From positions 1,013,989 through 1,077,988 of the forward strand of contig NZ_JH597773.1 in NCBI RefSeq assembly GCF_000243335.1: a stretch of DNA of 64,000 bases, given 5' to 3'. A model generated the notes under the pieces. It saw only the letters and a program-made list of their open reading frames with translations, did no database searches and was not told the origin of the DNA. Positions 7,483 to 16,794 of this stretch are shown piece by piece (position 1 is the first letter of the stretch; every line of letters starts with the position of its first letter). Source of the stretch: Leptonema illini DSM 21528 (lineage in GTDB: Bacteria > Spirochaetota > Leptospiria > Leptospirales > Leptonemataceae). A program made the position numbers and the translations under genes.

Positions 7483-8923
7483 TCATTGAGGGGATGGTGC
7501 GCAGGACGATGAGCACGTCGAAAAGAAGCGACCAGTTTTCGATATAGTAGATGTCGGCTTCGATCCTTTTCTCGATCGATGTATCGCCGCGATAGCCGAG
7601 GATCTGCGCCCATCCCGTAATGCCCGCCTTCGCGCTATGTCGCAGCATATAACGCTCATAGGTATTCTTGAACTGCTTCACAAAATGCGGACGCTCGGGA
7701 CGCGGGCCGACGACGGACATGTCGCCCAGGAATACGTTCAAGAATTGCGGCAGCTCGTCCAGCGACGTCTTGCGTAAAAACTTGCCGATCGGCGTTACCC
7801 GCACATCGTTCTTGCTGCCCCATGTCGTATCGGAGCGGTTCTTTTCCTGAACCGTCATCGTACGGAACTTGATCAGCTTGAAAAGCCGTCGATCCAGTCC
7901 GACGCGCTCCTGCACGAAGAAAACCGGACCGGGCGACGACAGCTTCACGATCAGAGCCAGAACGACAAAAAGCGGTAGGTTGAGGATGAGCACGACGGAC
8001 GAAAAGACGATGTCAAAGAGGCGCTTCATAAAGCGATGATATCCGTTATGAAGCGGAATATCGCGCAGCGTGAGCACGGGCAGGCCGTTCATATCTTCGA
8101 CGCGAGCCCGATGCGTTACAAGGTCAAAGAGATCGGGAATGATGCGGCAGTCGATGCCTTCCCGGTAGCAGAAATCGACGACGGATCGCAGCTCTTTCGA
8201 GGCCCCTTCCAGAGCGACGACGACGGAGTCGATCTGCTCGTCTTCGCAGATGGTCTCCAGCTCTTTCAGATCGCCGATGCGATACGTCGCCATCTCCTTC
8301 GGCATCTTCGTTTTCGGTCCGAGCGCTCCGCGAATGCGATAGCCATAAAGCGGATACTGCTCCATACTCTGGATAAAACGAAGTGCGTTCTTGCCTGTTC
8401 CGACAAGAAGGATGTTGCGTATATTGTATCCGCGACCGCGCAAATAGCTGAGGGCGGCGCGAAAGAGCCCGTGCCCGGCGATGATATAAAGGACGGAAAG
8501 CACCGTCGCATAACCGATCATCAACCGCGAATAACTCTGCCCCCTGTAAAAGAAGAGCGCGGCAAGTACAATAACGAGAGCGATGGCCACCGCCCTTACG
8601 ATCGCGAGGTTCTCACGTAATGATTGACGCCCCTGAAGCGGGCGATAGAGATCGACGGCAAGAAATACGACAACCTGAGCCATCACAAACATCAGGGCCA
8701 GCGGCAGATAGGCAAGAAGCATCTGCAGCTCGGGCGAACCGACGAAAAACTGAGCCGGCGCGAAAAGACCGTCCGTCATCACAAACTCGCGTCGCTCAGG
8801 ACTGATCACATAAAAATGCAGAACGAAGGCCGACCAGAAGGCCAGAAAACCGGCAAGCGCATCGAGAAATAGAAGAGATATTTTCAGGGTTTGTTTTCGT
8901 TCACGTATCATACTGTCGCTCAC
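7463..8923 (-). CDS. undecaprenyl-phosphate sugar phosphotransferase (WbaP/WcaJ family)
   Basis: A 486-residue polyprenyl glycosylphosphotransferase that starts a repeat unit of exopolysaccharide or O-antigen by loading a sugar-phosphate onto the lipid carrier at the inner membrane. Several N-terminal membrane helices (about 10-140) are followed by a Rossmann-like CoA-binding-type domain (ILLVGTGKNALRF). The C-terminal catalytic domain has LFKLIKFRTM, TSLDELPQFLNV, SVVGPRPERP and AGITGWAQILGYRGDT. The start is GTG 8923, overlapping the lptD stop by one base; an internal ATG four codons on is also possible. Sugar specificity is unknown. Confidence 0.92.
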   Translation of the reverse strand: MSDSMIRERKQTLKISLLFLDALAGFLAFWSAFVLHFYVISPERREFVMTDGLFAPAQFFVGSPELQMLLAYLPLALMFVMAQVVVFLAVDLYRPLQGRQSLRENLAIVRAVAIALVIVLAALFFYRGQSYSRLMIGYATVLSVLYIIAGHGLFRAALSYLRGRGYNIRNILLVGTGKNALRFIQSMEQYPLYGYRIRGALGPKTKMPKEMATYRIGDLKELETICEDEQIDSVVVALEGASKELRSVVDFCYREGIDCRIIPDLFDLVTHRARVEDMNGLPVLTLRDIPLHNGYHRFMKRLFDIVFSSVVLILNLPLFVVLALIVKLSSPGPVFFVQERVGLDRRLFKLIKFRTMTVQEKNRSDTTWGSKNDVRVTPIGKFLRKTSLDELPQFLNVFLGDMSVVGPRPERPHFVKQFKNTYERYMLRHSAKAGITGWAQILGYRGDTSIEKRIEADIYYIENWSLLFDVLIVLRTIPSMIKNPGE

Positions 8924-11691
8924 TATGGCCCGATGGATTGCACACCTATATCTCCGGGTCGCACGCGCTGCCGGTTCAGGATAAAGCGGCTGGGCCTCTG
9001 CGAGACTCCGCCGACATCAAATCTCAGGAAGGTGAAGCTGGCGAAGATCTTATTATCGTAATAGTTCACGACCTGAACGGAGTTTGAGCCGCCGAGCATA
9101 CTCCTCTGTTCAAGCGCATAACCGAGACGGATCTCATAGTCGTGTGCATCGATCAAGAAGGCGCCCTCAAAGTACCCGATATTGAACGCCGACGTTTCGC
9201 GGGCCCGCTGTCCGTTCACGCCCAGCGAATTCGTGAAATCGCGCACAAAATCCGTTTTGCGTTCGGTTTCGGGCAGGAGCGACTCGGGCATGCAACGATC
9301 GTTCTTGCACATCGAATCAGCGTCATAATTACGCGAATCGTAGCGATCGGGACGAGTCAGTCGTGATTCAAGCTCCATCTCGAAGAAAAGCCACTTTGTG
9401 ATCTTCACGTCGAGCTTCGAGCTGAAGCGCATATGATCGAGCGACGGATCATAATAAACATGATACCAGTAATAACCGAGCTCAAGATAACGCAGGCGAT
9501 CAAGCAGCCACAGATCGAAACCGCCGGCCTGAAAGATAACGCCGAACAGATTCGAATGATCGCGCTTCAATATCGGATCATAAACATAGTCGTTCACGAC
9601 TCTGAGATCAAGGAAATGCGCCCGGCGCCGGCTGAGCAGGTTCTCACGCCCCGGACGAAACAGGCCGAGCATGTTAAAAAGCATATCGGCGCGAAAAACC
9701 GGATAACTCCATCGCTCTTTCGCTGGAACGTCGTACTCGTATTGCCGGAAGTCGTAAACGGATAGCACCTGCAGATTCAGATCCTCAAGCGGGCTGGCGT
9801 TAATCGAAGCCTCAACCTCGTTGACGCGCTGTCGGCCGTTAAAGCCCGTATAATCGCTTCGCGTCGCATCTTTCAGTTCTTCTTTGAAGGCGTCTTTCTT
9901 GCGGTAGACGGCGCGCAAGAAAAGTTCATGAGGGCCGAACGAGAGATCATGTTCCTGCCACCAGTACTGATAGGAATCCCGCTCCGCCGCCGCCTTGATT
10001 ACGTCTTCGTCTGTCGTCGATAGGTTCTTCGGGTCGGCATTGGTCTTACGCACGCCGAATCCGGCCGAGGGGCGGTAGGTGATGTAAGGATAAAGCGAGA
10101 AATGCCCGCGCAGGCCGGATTTATACTCGTTTTCGTTATACTCGACGTAAGGATCGCCGTTTGAATAAAGCTTCTTGAATTGCGAATTCAGCGTATGATC
10201 CCAGTACACGGGAAAGAGATCGGCGATCTTGCCGAGGAAGATCTTCTTCTCGATCTTTACAGATGGAGCGATGTCCTGCGTCGGCTCATATCTCGATTCG
10301 TCAAATTCTGGACGCTCGATCCATAGCCTGTTACGAGAGGCCTTCACTGTAATATTAAGATCTCCGCGCTGATCGTTATACGTCATCGTCCAGTCCGTCT
10401 GATTGCGCGGAATTCCTCGCCCGGCTTCGTTCTTTTTGTAAAGAGCGGGGATGGTCGTATCAGGCTGATAACGTCCGCCGAACTCAGTTTCGAAAAGCCG
10501 ATGCCTGTAATCCTCGTAACGGATCGAAAGCTTCTGGACGCTGTTTTCTTTGTAGTTCTTATTCTGATATGCGATCAGAGCAAAGGCCTTGTACCATTTA
10601 TGACGTTCCTGACTGTAGGTTCCGTCATCTTGAAGAATCTGATTCGAAGCGCTGATGCCTCTGCCCGTTCGAGGATCGGCGACTACCTCATAGCGTTTAA
10701 AATCGGCCATGCCGAAGTCGAGAACATAGCTGAGCCCCGGCGAGAACCTGTACATCTCAAGGCCCACATGGCTGCCGGTTTTCTCGTAGATGTCGGCCTT
10801 GATACGATACGCCATCGGCAGGAACGAAGAGAGATAGGCCGAAGGAACGGCAAACTGATATGTATTCTGAAAGAAGTAGCCCTGCAGCGTACCGTGCCCG
10901 AACTGCGAGATGACGCCCGTTCCCCATTCCGATGCATAATAAAACGGAAGCGGTAAAACGGGAACGCCGCCCACCGAATAAACGACGCCGGCAGCAGCGA
11001 TCCTTCCATCGGAATAGATCCACGCCTTACGTGCGCGAAAGTTATAATGCGGCTCTTTCGCCGCGCACGTCGTAAAGTAGGCGTGACTGATCGAGAAGCG
11101 TCCTTCGCCAAGACCGCGGATGTTCTTCCCGGTGAAATAGATCGGCTGTCTGTAGCCCTCACCGTTATAGAGGATGCCTGCTCCGAGGCGCTGATCATAA
11201 ATCAGACGATCGGCCGTGACGCGGGCCTGACCTTCGACATAGATCAGATTGCCTTCGGCATAGAGCTCCTTGCGCTCCGTATCGATGATCACTCGATCGG
11301 CGAGCAAGATGCCCTGCCCCAGACGAATGCGAATGCGACCGTACAGTTTCAGAAGACCGGTGCCGTCTTCTTCGCCCTGCATCCACTGGCCCTCGGCGGC
11401 GTTTTCGATAGCAACCTTACTTTCTTCTTCTTCGCTTCGCACGTCAGAGAGGGCGGCCTTCAACCAGGCATCTTCAAGCTCAGAGCGGTTCTTCAGCGGA
11501 TCGGCCGTCAGCGACGGGCTTGGCATCGAGCGATCTTCAAGCGTCGGCTGCGTAAGAACGGGATCGGGAAAAAGAAAGACAGCAACAACGGCAAGAAAGA
11601 GCGTGCTTCGAAGGCCCTTCAGAATACGCGCCGGAGCAGAAAAAAGGGGCTCCAATGGCCCGAATTCTTTACTTTTTGAATAGAAGGCCAT
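8923..11691 (-). CDS. lptD: LPS-assembly protein LptD (OstA) family
   Basis: A 922-residue outer membrane protein. A signal/anchor segment (about 28-48) is followed by an OstA-type N-terminal domain (about 110-230: DRVIIDTERKELYAEGNL, ARVTADRLIYDQR) and a long aromatic beta-barrel region. Known role: with LptE, it inserts lipopolysaccharide into the outer leaflet. Leptospires do make LPS, and the adjacent sugar-transferase gene fits. The C-terminus is less conserved, so a close OstA paralogue rather than the main LptD is possible. The stop overlaps the next start by one base. The start ATG has a weak ribosome site. Confidence 0.85.
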   Translation of the reverse strand: MAFYSKSKEFGPLEPLFSAPARILKGLRSTLFLAVVAVFLFPDPVLTQPTLEDRSMPSPSLTADPLKNRSELEDAWLKAALSDVRSEEEESKVAIENAAEGQWMQGEEDGTGLLKLYGRIRIRLGQGILLADRVIIDTERKELYAEGNLIYVEGQARVTADRLIYDQRLGAGILYNGEGYRQPIYFTGKNIRGLGEGRFSISHAYFTTCAAKEPHYNFRARKAWIYSDGRIAAAGVVYSVGGVPVLPLPFYYASEWGTGVISQFGHGTLQGYFFQNTYQFAVPSAYLSSFLPMAYRIKADIYEKTGSHVGLEMYRFSPGLSYVLDFGMADFKRYEVVADPRTGRGISASNQILQDDGTYSQERHKWYKAFALIAYQNKNYKENSVQKLSIRYEDYRHRLFETEFGGRYQPDTTIPALYKKNEAGRGIPRNQTDWTMTYNDQRGDLNITVKASRNRLWIERPEFDESRYEPTQDIAPSVKIEKKIFLGKIADLFPVYWDHTLNSQFKKLYSNGDPYVEYNENEYKSGLRGHFSLYPYITYRPSAGFGVRKTNADPKNLSTTDEDVIKAAAERDSYQYWWQEHDLSFGPHELFLRAVYRKKDAFKEELKDATRSDYTGFNGRQRVNEVEASINASPLEDLNLQVLSVYDFRQYEYDVPAKERWSYPVFRADMLFNMLGLFRPGRENLLSRRRAHFLDLRVVNDYVYDPILKRDHSNLFGVIFQAGGFDLWLLDRLRYLELGYYWYHVYYDPSLDHMRFSSKLDVKITKWLFFEMELESRLTRPDRYDSRNYDADSMCKNDRCMPESLLPETERKTDFVRDFTNSLGVNGQRARETSAFNIGYFEGAFLIDAHDYEIRLGYALEQRSMLGGSNSVQVVNYYDNKIFASFTFLRFDVGGVSQRPSRFILNRQRVRPGDIGVQSIGP

Positions 11692-11747
11692 GCGAAAACG
11701 TTCCCGGTAAGCATTTTTGGCGAAACGCTTACTGTCAAAGCAAAGAA

Positions 11748-13502
11748 ATGATACTGATCCTTGATTTTTATGTGGATGAACCTGCCTGTTTCGGTGTTCC
11801 TCCTTATCTCTCTCCGTACTGCCGCTACGCAGCAGGCGCCCTTGTTGCCGGCGGTATTCCCGCCGAACAGATCGCTTATATGACCGTCGACCAGTGGCGC
11901 GCCGCCGGCAAGACGTTGCCCGACGAGTACGAGCTTGTGCTTCTGATATCGGGCACCACCGTTCCGGGCCGCTACCTGGGCGGCAAGATCGGCACCGTCG
12001 CCGAAGTGCTGGAGTTTCTCGACCTGCAGGCCCGTCATGATCCGCATAGCACGACGCTGATCGGCGGCCCCATTCGCTACGCCTCTCCTGAGATTCAGAA
12101 GTCCATGCGCGAAAAAGGCGGATGGCTCATTCGCGGAGACCTTGAGTATTACGCCGAACGGCTGGCGGCGCATCCAGAAGGCATCAAGAAGGGTGTGCAC
12201 GCCATTTTTGAAAACGCACGCCATCCGGTCTTTCCTGCGAAGCGCAGCTACGAAGACGTCGACCGTTACGCCCCGCGCGGCGCCTTTCTTTCGGCGCTGC
12301 ATCCGAACAACCCGTATCTTATACTCGAACTCGAAACCTACCGGGGATGCACGCGCGAGGTCTTCTGCTCGTTCTGCACCGAAGCCTTTTACGGCAAACC
12401 CGTCTTCAGACAGCCTCTGGGCATCTTTGACGAGGTGGCCGAGCTTTCGCGCATGGGCAATCGTTACTTCCGTATCGGACGTCAGGCCGATCTGATGACG
12501 TATCTGCCCGATATGGGCGATTTCAAGAACTCCTTTCCGCGCCCCGTCCCCGAAAGCCTTGAGCTGCTGTATACGGGCATAAGAAAGGCGGCGCCCGATC
12601 TGAAGTTGCTGCATCTCGACAATATCAATCCCGGATTGATCTCCACCTTTCCCGAAGAATCGCGTCGCATCATCGAGATCATCTGTCGTTATAACACGCC
12701 GGGCGACACGGCGGCGATGGGTCTTGAATCGGCCGACCCCGACGTCATTGCGGCTAACGATCTGAAATGTTCGCCCGAAGAGGCCATGCGAGCCATCGAG
12801 ATCGTCAACGAATACGGAGCGGCGCGAACCGACGGGCTTCCGCGTCTTCTTCCTGGCCTGAATCTGATTCAGGGGCTTGCAGAAGAGACCGAGCGTACTT
12901 TCGAGAAGAACTATCTCTTTTTAAAGAGAGTGCTTGATAGCGGGATGCTACTGCGTCGCATCAATATACGCCAGGCGATGCCGTATAAAAACACGAAGCT
13001 CGAACGCGGCCGGCGTCAGCAGAAGCTCAGAGGTCGAAACAAACTCGAGCAGCGTTTCATCTATTACCGCGACCGCATCAGAAAAGAGATCGATCATGCC
13101 TTCTTGAAGAAGAACTTTCCCGCCGGAACGATTCTTCGTGAGGTGATCATTGAAGAGCAGAATCCAGGTTACATGCTCGGACGACCTCTCGGTTCGTATC
13201 CGGTCACGGTAAAGATTCCGCTTGACGACGCCCTGGCCGAGCAGGCGCGCAAAGAGCGTCGTCCGTTAGACGTCGTCATTACAGGGTGGGAAGAACGATC
13301 CCTGCGAGCGCTGCATCATCCGATCGATCTGCGCCGCCTCGGGCTGAAGGCCATTGAAACCGTTCCCGGCCTCAGCCGCAGACAGGCAGGGGAGCTTTTC
13401 ATACGACTCGGCAAAGGCGAAGTCGGCGACGAAGAGCTGCTTCGTATTACAGAGACGTTGCGCGATCTCCGATTTGATTCGGCTTCTTTACCGGGCCCAT
13501 AG
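11748..13502 (+). CDS. radical SAM protein with C-terminal helix-hairpin-helix (COG1031 type)
   Basis: A 584-residue protein. It opens with a B12-binding-like or Rossmann region (LILDFYVDEPACFGVPPYLSP). The radical SAM core around residues 210-225 has LELETYRGC...FCSFCTEAFYGKP, with cysteine spacing CX5CX2C. The C-terminus (about 530-580) has a helix-hairpin-helix (LKAIETVPGLSRRQAGELF), as in COG1031 proteins, which are mostly archaeal and of unknown function. I chose the ATG at 11748, where the conserved start lies; the frame is open upstream but would run into the lptD promoter area. Its 3' end overlaps the convergent lipoprotein by 56 bases. The substrate is unknown. Confidence 0.85.
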   Translation: MILILDFYVDEPACFGVPPYLSPYCRYAAGALVAGGIPAEQIAYMTVDQWRAAGKTLPDEYELVLLISGTTVPGRYLGGKIGTVAEVLEFLDLQARHDPHSTTLIGGPIRYASPEIQKSMREKGGWLIRGDLEYYAERLAAHPEGIKKGVHAIFENARHPVFPAKRSYEDVDRYAPRGAFLSALHPNNPYLILELETYRGCTREVFCSFCTEAFYGKPVFRQPLGIFDEVAELSRMGNRYFRIGRQADLMTYLPDMGDFKNSFPRPVPESLELLYTGIRKAAPDLKLLHLDNINPGLISTFPEESRRIIEIICRYNTPGDTAAMGLESADPDVIAANDLKCSPEEAMRAIEIVNEYGAARTDGLPRLLPGLNLIQGLAEETERTFEKNYLFLKRVLDSGMLLRRINIRQAMPYKNTKLERGRRQQKLRGRNKLEQRFIYYRDRIRKEIDHAFLKKNFPAGTILREVIIEEQNPGYMLGRPLGSYPVTVKIPLDDALAEQARKERRPLDVVITGWEERSLRALHHPIDLRRLGLKAIETVPGLSRRQAGELFIRLGKGEVGDEELLRITETLRDLRFDSASLPGP

Positions 13503-14337
13503 AATCGCTGTCGCTTTTGCCCTCGTCGCTGCCGGAGTCGGGCGAATCGGCCGGCTCATCCGGCGATTCTTGCGTATCTTCATCGTTTGATTCTTCCGTC
13601 GATTCTTCTGTAGATTCATCAGAGGCGGGCATCGTATCTTTAAGGTACTGCACCATGCGATCCGTTCGCTGAAAGTCTATCTTGCCTTCGCTGCTTGTCG
13701 TCAGGATACCGCCCTGGAAGACAAGCATAAGCGGACAATCGATCAGCATGCCATCGCCAAACGCCGTCGGGCGCAGATGATGACGTTTTCCGTCCATGTC
13801 TGTGAATACGACGCTGCGCGGAAGCCCGGTCCCGCGAAAGAAGATACGGTAGTTTGCCGTCGAGAGAAAGGCCTTCGCAAGCTGCTCCGTTTGCGCATCA
13901 TCGCCTGTTGCGGCCTTTTTCTTGTTATTGCCCGAAGGCCTGAAGAGAAAGACCCACTGCTTTGCGCCGTCAGGATAAGGCAGGAACATGCCTTTGTCGG
14001 ACTCCGATACCTCGCCAAGCAAGGTGCGCGTCGTGCTGAAATCGAACTGACGACGTAACGTCATCTCATCAGAAAGGTCCTGCGCCTTTACGTTATTATG
14101 AATGCGCTTCGCATCGTGCACAAAATCCTTCGCCTCCGGAGCCTTCGACTTCGTCTCTTCGCCCTGCTGAAGGGCCTTCGACATCGTTATGCGAACGGAC
14201 ATTCGAATCGTGCCGTCTTTCTTCGCGTCGATGGTCTGCAAAACCTCAAAGCAGCTTCCGGTGAAAAAGACGGCACCCAGAACAAGCAGGCGCAGGATAT
14301 GCGACATAGCGCGACGAAAAGAGACAACGGATTTCAT
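13447..14337 (-). CDS. lipoprotein with acidic Ser/Asp/Glu tail
   Basis: A 296-residue protein with a signal peptide and lipobox FFTGSC (Cys near residue 29). The central part is beta-rich (FFRGTGLPRSVVFTDMDGK). Residues about 240-285 form a low-complexity acidic tail (STEESTEESNDEDTQES and PADSPDSGSDEG). No enzyme motif is visible. It is a surface or periplasmic lipoprotein of unknown role. The last 56 bases overlap the convergent radical SAM gene; the overlapped part encodes the tail end. Confidence 0.75.
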   Translation of the reverse strand: MKSVVSFRRAMSHILRLLVLGAVFFTGSCFEVLQTIDAKKDGTIRMSVRITMSKALQQGEETKSKAPEAKDFVHDAKRIHNNVKAQDLSDEMTLRRQFDFSTTRTLLGEVSESDKGMFLPYPDGAKQWVFLFRPSGNNKKKAATGDDAQTEQLAKAFLSTANYRIFFRGTGLPRSVVFTDMDGKRHHLRPTAFGDGMLIDCPLMLVFQGGILTTSSEGKIDFQRTDRMVQYLKDTMPASDESTEESTEESNDEDTQESPDEPADSPDSGSDEGKSDSDSMGPVKKPNQIGDRATSL

Positions 14338-14404
14338 GACCCGGCGACGCTACGGCACTCGCCGGAATTGTCCAGAGAAAAAAGCAAGCGTTAGAAGCAC
14401 ACCG

Positions 14405-14438
14405 GGCCTTCGGGTCACGACAGAGCTACCCGAAGGCC
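14405..14438. terminator. 11-bp hairpin just past the glycerate kinase stop
   Basis: GGCCTTCGGGT (14405-14415) pairs perfectly with ACCCGAAGGCC (14428-14438) across a 12-base loop. It starts three bases beyond the stop codon at 14441. There is no good U-run, so it may be a weak or factor-assisted terminator, or an RNA-stabilising hairpin. Confidence 0.5.
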
Positions 14439-14440
14439 TT

Positions 14441-15616
14441 TCAGTCGTGGCTTATGACGCTAACAATAAGATCGTTTACGTTTGTTCCTGTATAGCCCCG
14501 CCGATACAGAGCATCTGCAGCATCAAGTGCCGGGTAAGAATCGCAATCGGCAAGTGCCTGTCGGGCATCCCATCCCTGCCTCTGCATGAGTGCCGTTGTC
14601 GTCGCGTCGACGATGGCGCCGGCGGCGTCGGTCGGTCCATCACGGCCGTCCGTTCCAAGCGAGGCAATCGTAATCGCCTGCGACCCGCCGGCAAGGCGAA
14701 TGGCAGCGGCAAGGGCCAGATGCATGTTGCGCCCTCCTCTGCCAGTGCCCGTCACATGAACGGTGGTTTCTCCTGTGGCGAGAAGCGCAATTGGCCCATC
14801 GATGCCCAGGGATTCCATCTGGCTACAGAGAGCGGCCAGCGTCTCGCCGACGTAAGCCGCATCTCCCTGCAAAGAAGCCGATACCGGAAGCGCCCTGTAG
14901 CCGAGACGTCGAGCCTCTTCGGCGGCCACGCGAAGGGCTACGGCGGCGCTGCCGATGATGCGAGTCGAATTGCGACTCAGCTCGGGCGCATAGCCGGGCC
15001 CCGAGGCGATAACGGCCGGATCGTCGCCCGGCACATCTGAAAGAAGAAGCTGTATAACGCCGGCCTGTGTCGAACGAGCCAGTCGGCCGCCTTTTACAAG
15101 AGAACGGCTACGGCGCAATGCGTTCACTTCATGGATGGAACGCCCCGATGCGATCAGCTCGGCATACCAGCTCTGCAATTCAGGCAGAGACATCTCGGGC
15201 ACAGGAAGCTCGAAAAGAGCCGAGCCGCCGCCTGAAATCAAGAACAACACGACGTCCTCTTCGCGCAGGCCCTGGACGAAAGCCAGAACGGTCCGGGCCG
15301 CCTGCACGCTATTTTCGTCGGGGATGGGATGCCCGGCATAAAAAATCGAAAGTCCGGCCGATTCGCCTAACCCAATCTCAGATCCATGCGGAACGACCAC
15401 GAATGTCGTTTCGACGACGACGCTATGTTCTTCACAGAATCGCAGAGCTCCTTTAGCCATCGAGCCGGCAGCCTTACCGATGGCGACGACGACAACTCTG
15501 CTCGCCGATTTCAGAGCGCCGGCATATTCGTGCAGATGCTCGAAAACGGCCTCTTCGGGTAAACAGGCTCGAACCGCCGCCTCATAGATCTTGATAATGT
15601 CGGAACGGGACGACAT
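14441..15616 (-). CDS. glycerate 2-kinase (MOFRL/GckA-TtuD family)
   Basis: A 391-residue protein that in this family phosphorylates D-glycerate to 2-phosphoglycerate. Markers are VVAIGKAAGSMAKGAL near the start, the Gly-rich FLISGGGSALFELP, LLLSDVPGDDPAVIASGPG, and the MOFRL-domain end ATGETTVHVTGTGRGGRN...SLGTDGRDGPTDAAGA. The C-terminal Asn-Asp (TGTNVNDLIV) is also typical. Older annotations call such proteins hydroxypyruvate reductases. The start codon overlaps the stop of the exonuclease gene by one base, so they are co-transcribed. Confidence 0.93.
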   Translation of the reverse strand: MSSRSDIIKIYEAAVRACLPEEAVFEHLHEYAGALKSASRVVVVAIGKAAGSMAKGALRFCEEHSVVVETTFVVVPHGSEIGLGESAGLSIFYAGHPIPDENSVQAARTVLAFVQGLREEDVVLFLISGGGSALFELPVPEMSLPELQSWYAELIASGRSIHEVNALRRSRSLVKGGRLARSTQAGVIQLLLSDVPGDDPAVIASGPGYAPELSRNSTRIIGSAAVALRVAAEEARRLGYRALPVSASLQGDAAYVGETLAALCSQMESLGIDGPIALLATGETTVHVTGTGRGGRNMHLALAAAIRLAGGSQAITIASLGTDGRDGPTDAAGAIVDATTTALMQRQGWDARQALADCDSYPALDAADALYRRGYTGTNVNDLIVSVISHD

Positions 15617-16656
15617 CAGTCGACGATCACCTCAAGCCCCACGGGACAATGATCGCTGCCCATCACATCCGCCTCAATCCACGCGTTCTTGATGATGGGT
15701 AACGTCTCTTCGCTGATCCAGAAATAATCGATGCGCCATCCGGCATTACGCTCACGCGCTCGCGTGAACTGGTCCCAGTATGTGTATTTTTCAGGCGAGG
15801 CGTCATAGCGACGGAAGATGTCGATGTAGCCGAGCGATTCCATTTTATCGAGAAAGGCCCGTTCTTCGGGCAGAAATCCCGTTACCTTCGAGTTTTCTTT
15901 CGGGCGGGCCAGGTCGATTTCTTTATGCGCCGTATTGTAATCTCCCGTAATAATAATCCGCTTTCCTTCGCTGCGCGTCTTCTGCCACAGATCGAGGCAG
16001 TGCTCGTAAAAGGCGAGCTTGTATTCGACGCGCTCCGGCCCTCGGCCTCCGTTCGGGAAATAGACATTCCAGAGAACAAAGCCCGGATACTCGGTTATCA
16101 TAACCCTGCCCTCTGAGTTATAGTTGCGATCGGCGGGATCGTTTATAAATCCGCTTTGATATGAGGCTGGCTTATACTTTGAAAAGGTGGCCACGCCGCT
16201 ATAGCCGCCTTTCTCGGCATTGGCCCAGTACCAGCAGTAGCGATTATCTTCAAGAAGAGGACGGGCCTGCTCTTCTTTGACGACCTGCGGCGTTCGAGCG
16301 CGGGTCTCCTGCAAGCAGAAGATATCGGGATCGGCCTGATCCAACCAGTCAAAGAAGCCCTTCTTACTGACCGCACGAATGCCGTTCACGTTCCAGCTAT
16401 ACAGCTTGAGCGTCGTCTGGGCGGCCGGCCATGCAGGCAGCTCTCGTTCCCGGAAGGCAAAGCGCTCTTCGGGCAGAGAGGATTTTTTTGGGGCCACCGA
16501 TGATCGTTTCGCTGTGCCGTCAGTTTTCTTCGCCGCTTTTTTTGTCGCTTTTTTTGCAACAGTCTCTGCAGTCTTTCTGGCCGACTTCTTCACCGTTTTC
16601 ACGGCGGTCTTCTTGCTTGCTCTGCTGTCGGTTTTTTTCGCTCTCTTTTCTGCCAT
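15616..16656 (-). CDS. xthA: exodeoxyribonuclease III (AP endonuclease) with histone H1-like N-tail
   Basis: A 346-residue protein. Residues ~75-346 are an ExoIII/AP-endonuclease domain for base excision repair: KLYSWNVNGIRA, DIFCLQETRA, WNVYFPNGGRGPERVEYKL, GDYNTAHKEIDLARP and the ending MGSDHCPVGLEV, with catalytic Glu, Asp, Asn and His in place. Residues 1-55 are a Lys/Ala/Thr-rich tail (SKKTAVKTVKKSARKTA, AKKATKKAAKKTDG) like histone H1 or leptospiral/chlamydial H1-like proteins. It is absent from ordinary ExoIII and likely adds non-specific DNA binding. I use ATG 16656; a TTG nine bases upstream is also in frame. Neither start has a strong ribosome site. Confidence 0.93.
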   Translation of the reverse strand: MAEKRAKKTDSRASKKTAVKTVKKSARKTAETVAKKATKKAAKKTDGTAKRSSVAPKKSSLPEERFAFRERELPAWPAAQTTLKLYSWNVNGIRAVSKKGFFDWLDQADPDIFCLQETRARTPQVVKEEQARPLLEDNRYCWYWANAEKGGYSGVATFSKYKPASYQSGFINDPADRNYNSEGRVMITEYPGFVLWNVYFPNGGRGPERVEYKLAFYEHCLDLWQKTRSEGKRIIITGDYNTAHKEIDLARPKENSKVTGFLPEERAFLDKMESLGYIDIFRRYDASPEKYTYWDQFTRARERNAGWRIDYFWISEETLPIIKNAWIEADVMGSDHCPVGLEVIVD

Positions 16657-16740
16657 CAAGAGCAAGATGGGCGAAGCAAATAAAAAGTCATCACAAAAAA
16701 ACGAAGCCGTTAACCATTGCCGCCGGACTACTCCGGAATG

Positions 16741-16766
16741 AAAAAACCCCGCCTTGCGGCGGGGTT
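16741..16766 (-). terminator. rho-independent terminator of flaB
   Basis: The stem AACCCCGCC (16745-16753) and GGCGGGGTT (16758-16766) has a TTGC loop. Read on the minus strand it is followed by a run of U residues (16746-16741). It lies about 30 bases past the flaB stop. Confidence 0.92.
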
Positions 16767-16794
16767 GAAAAAAACCATCGAATCCGTGTCTGTA

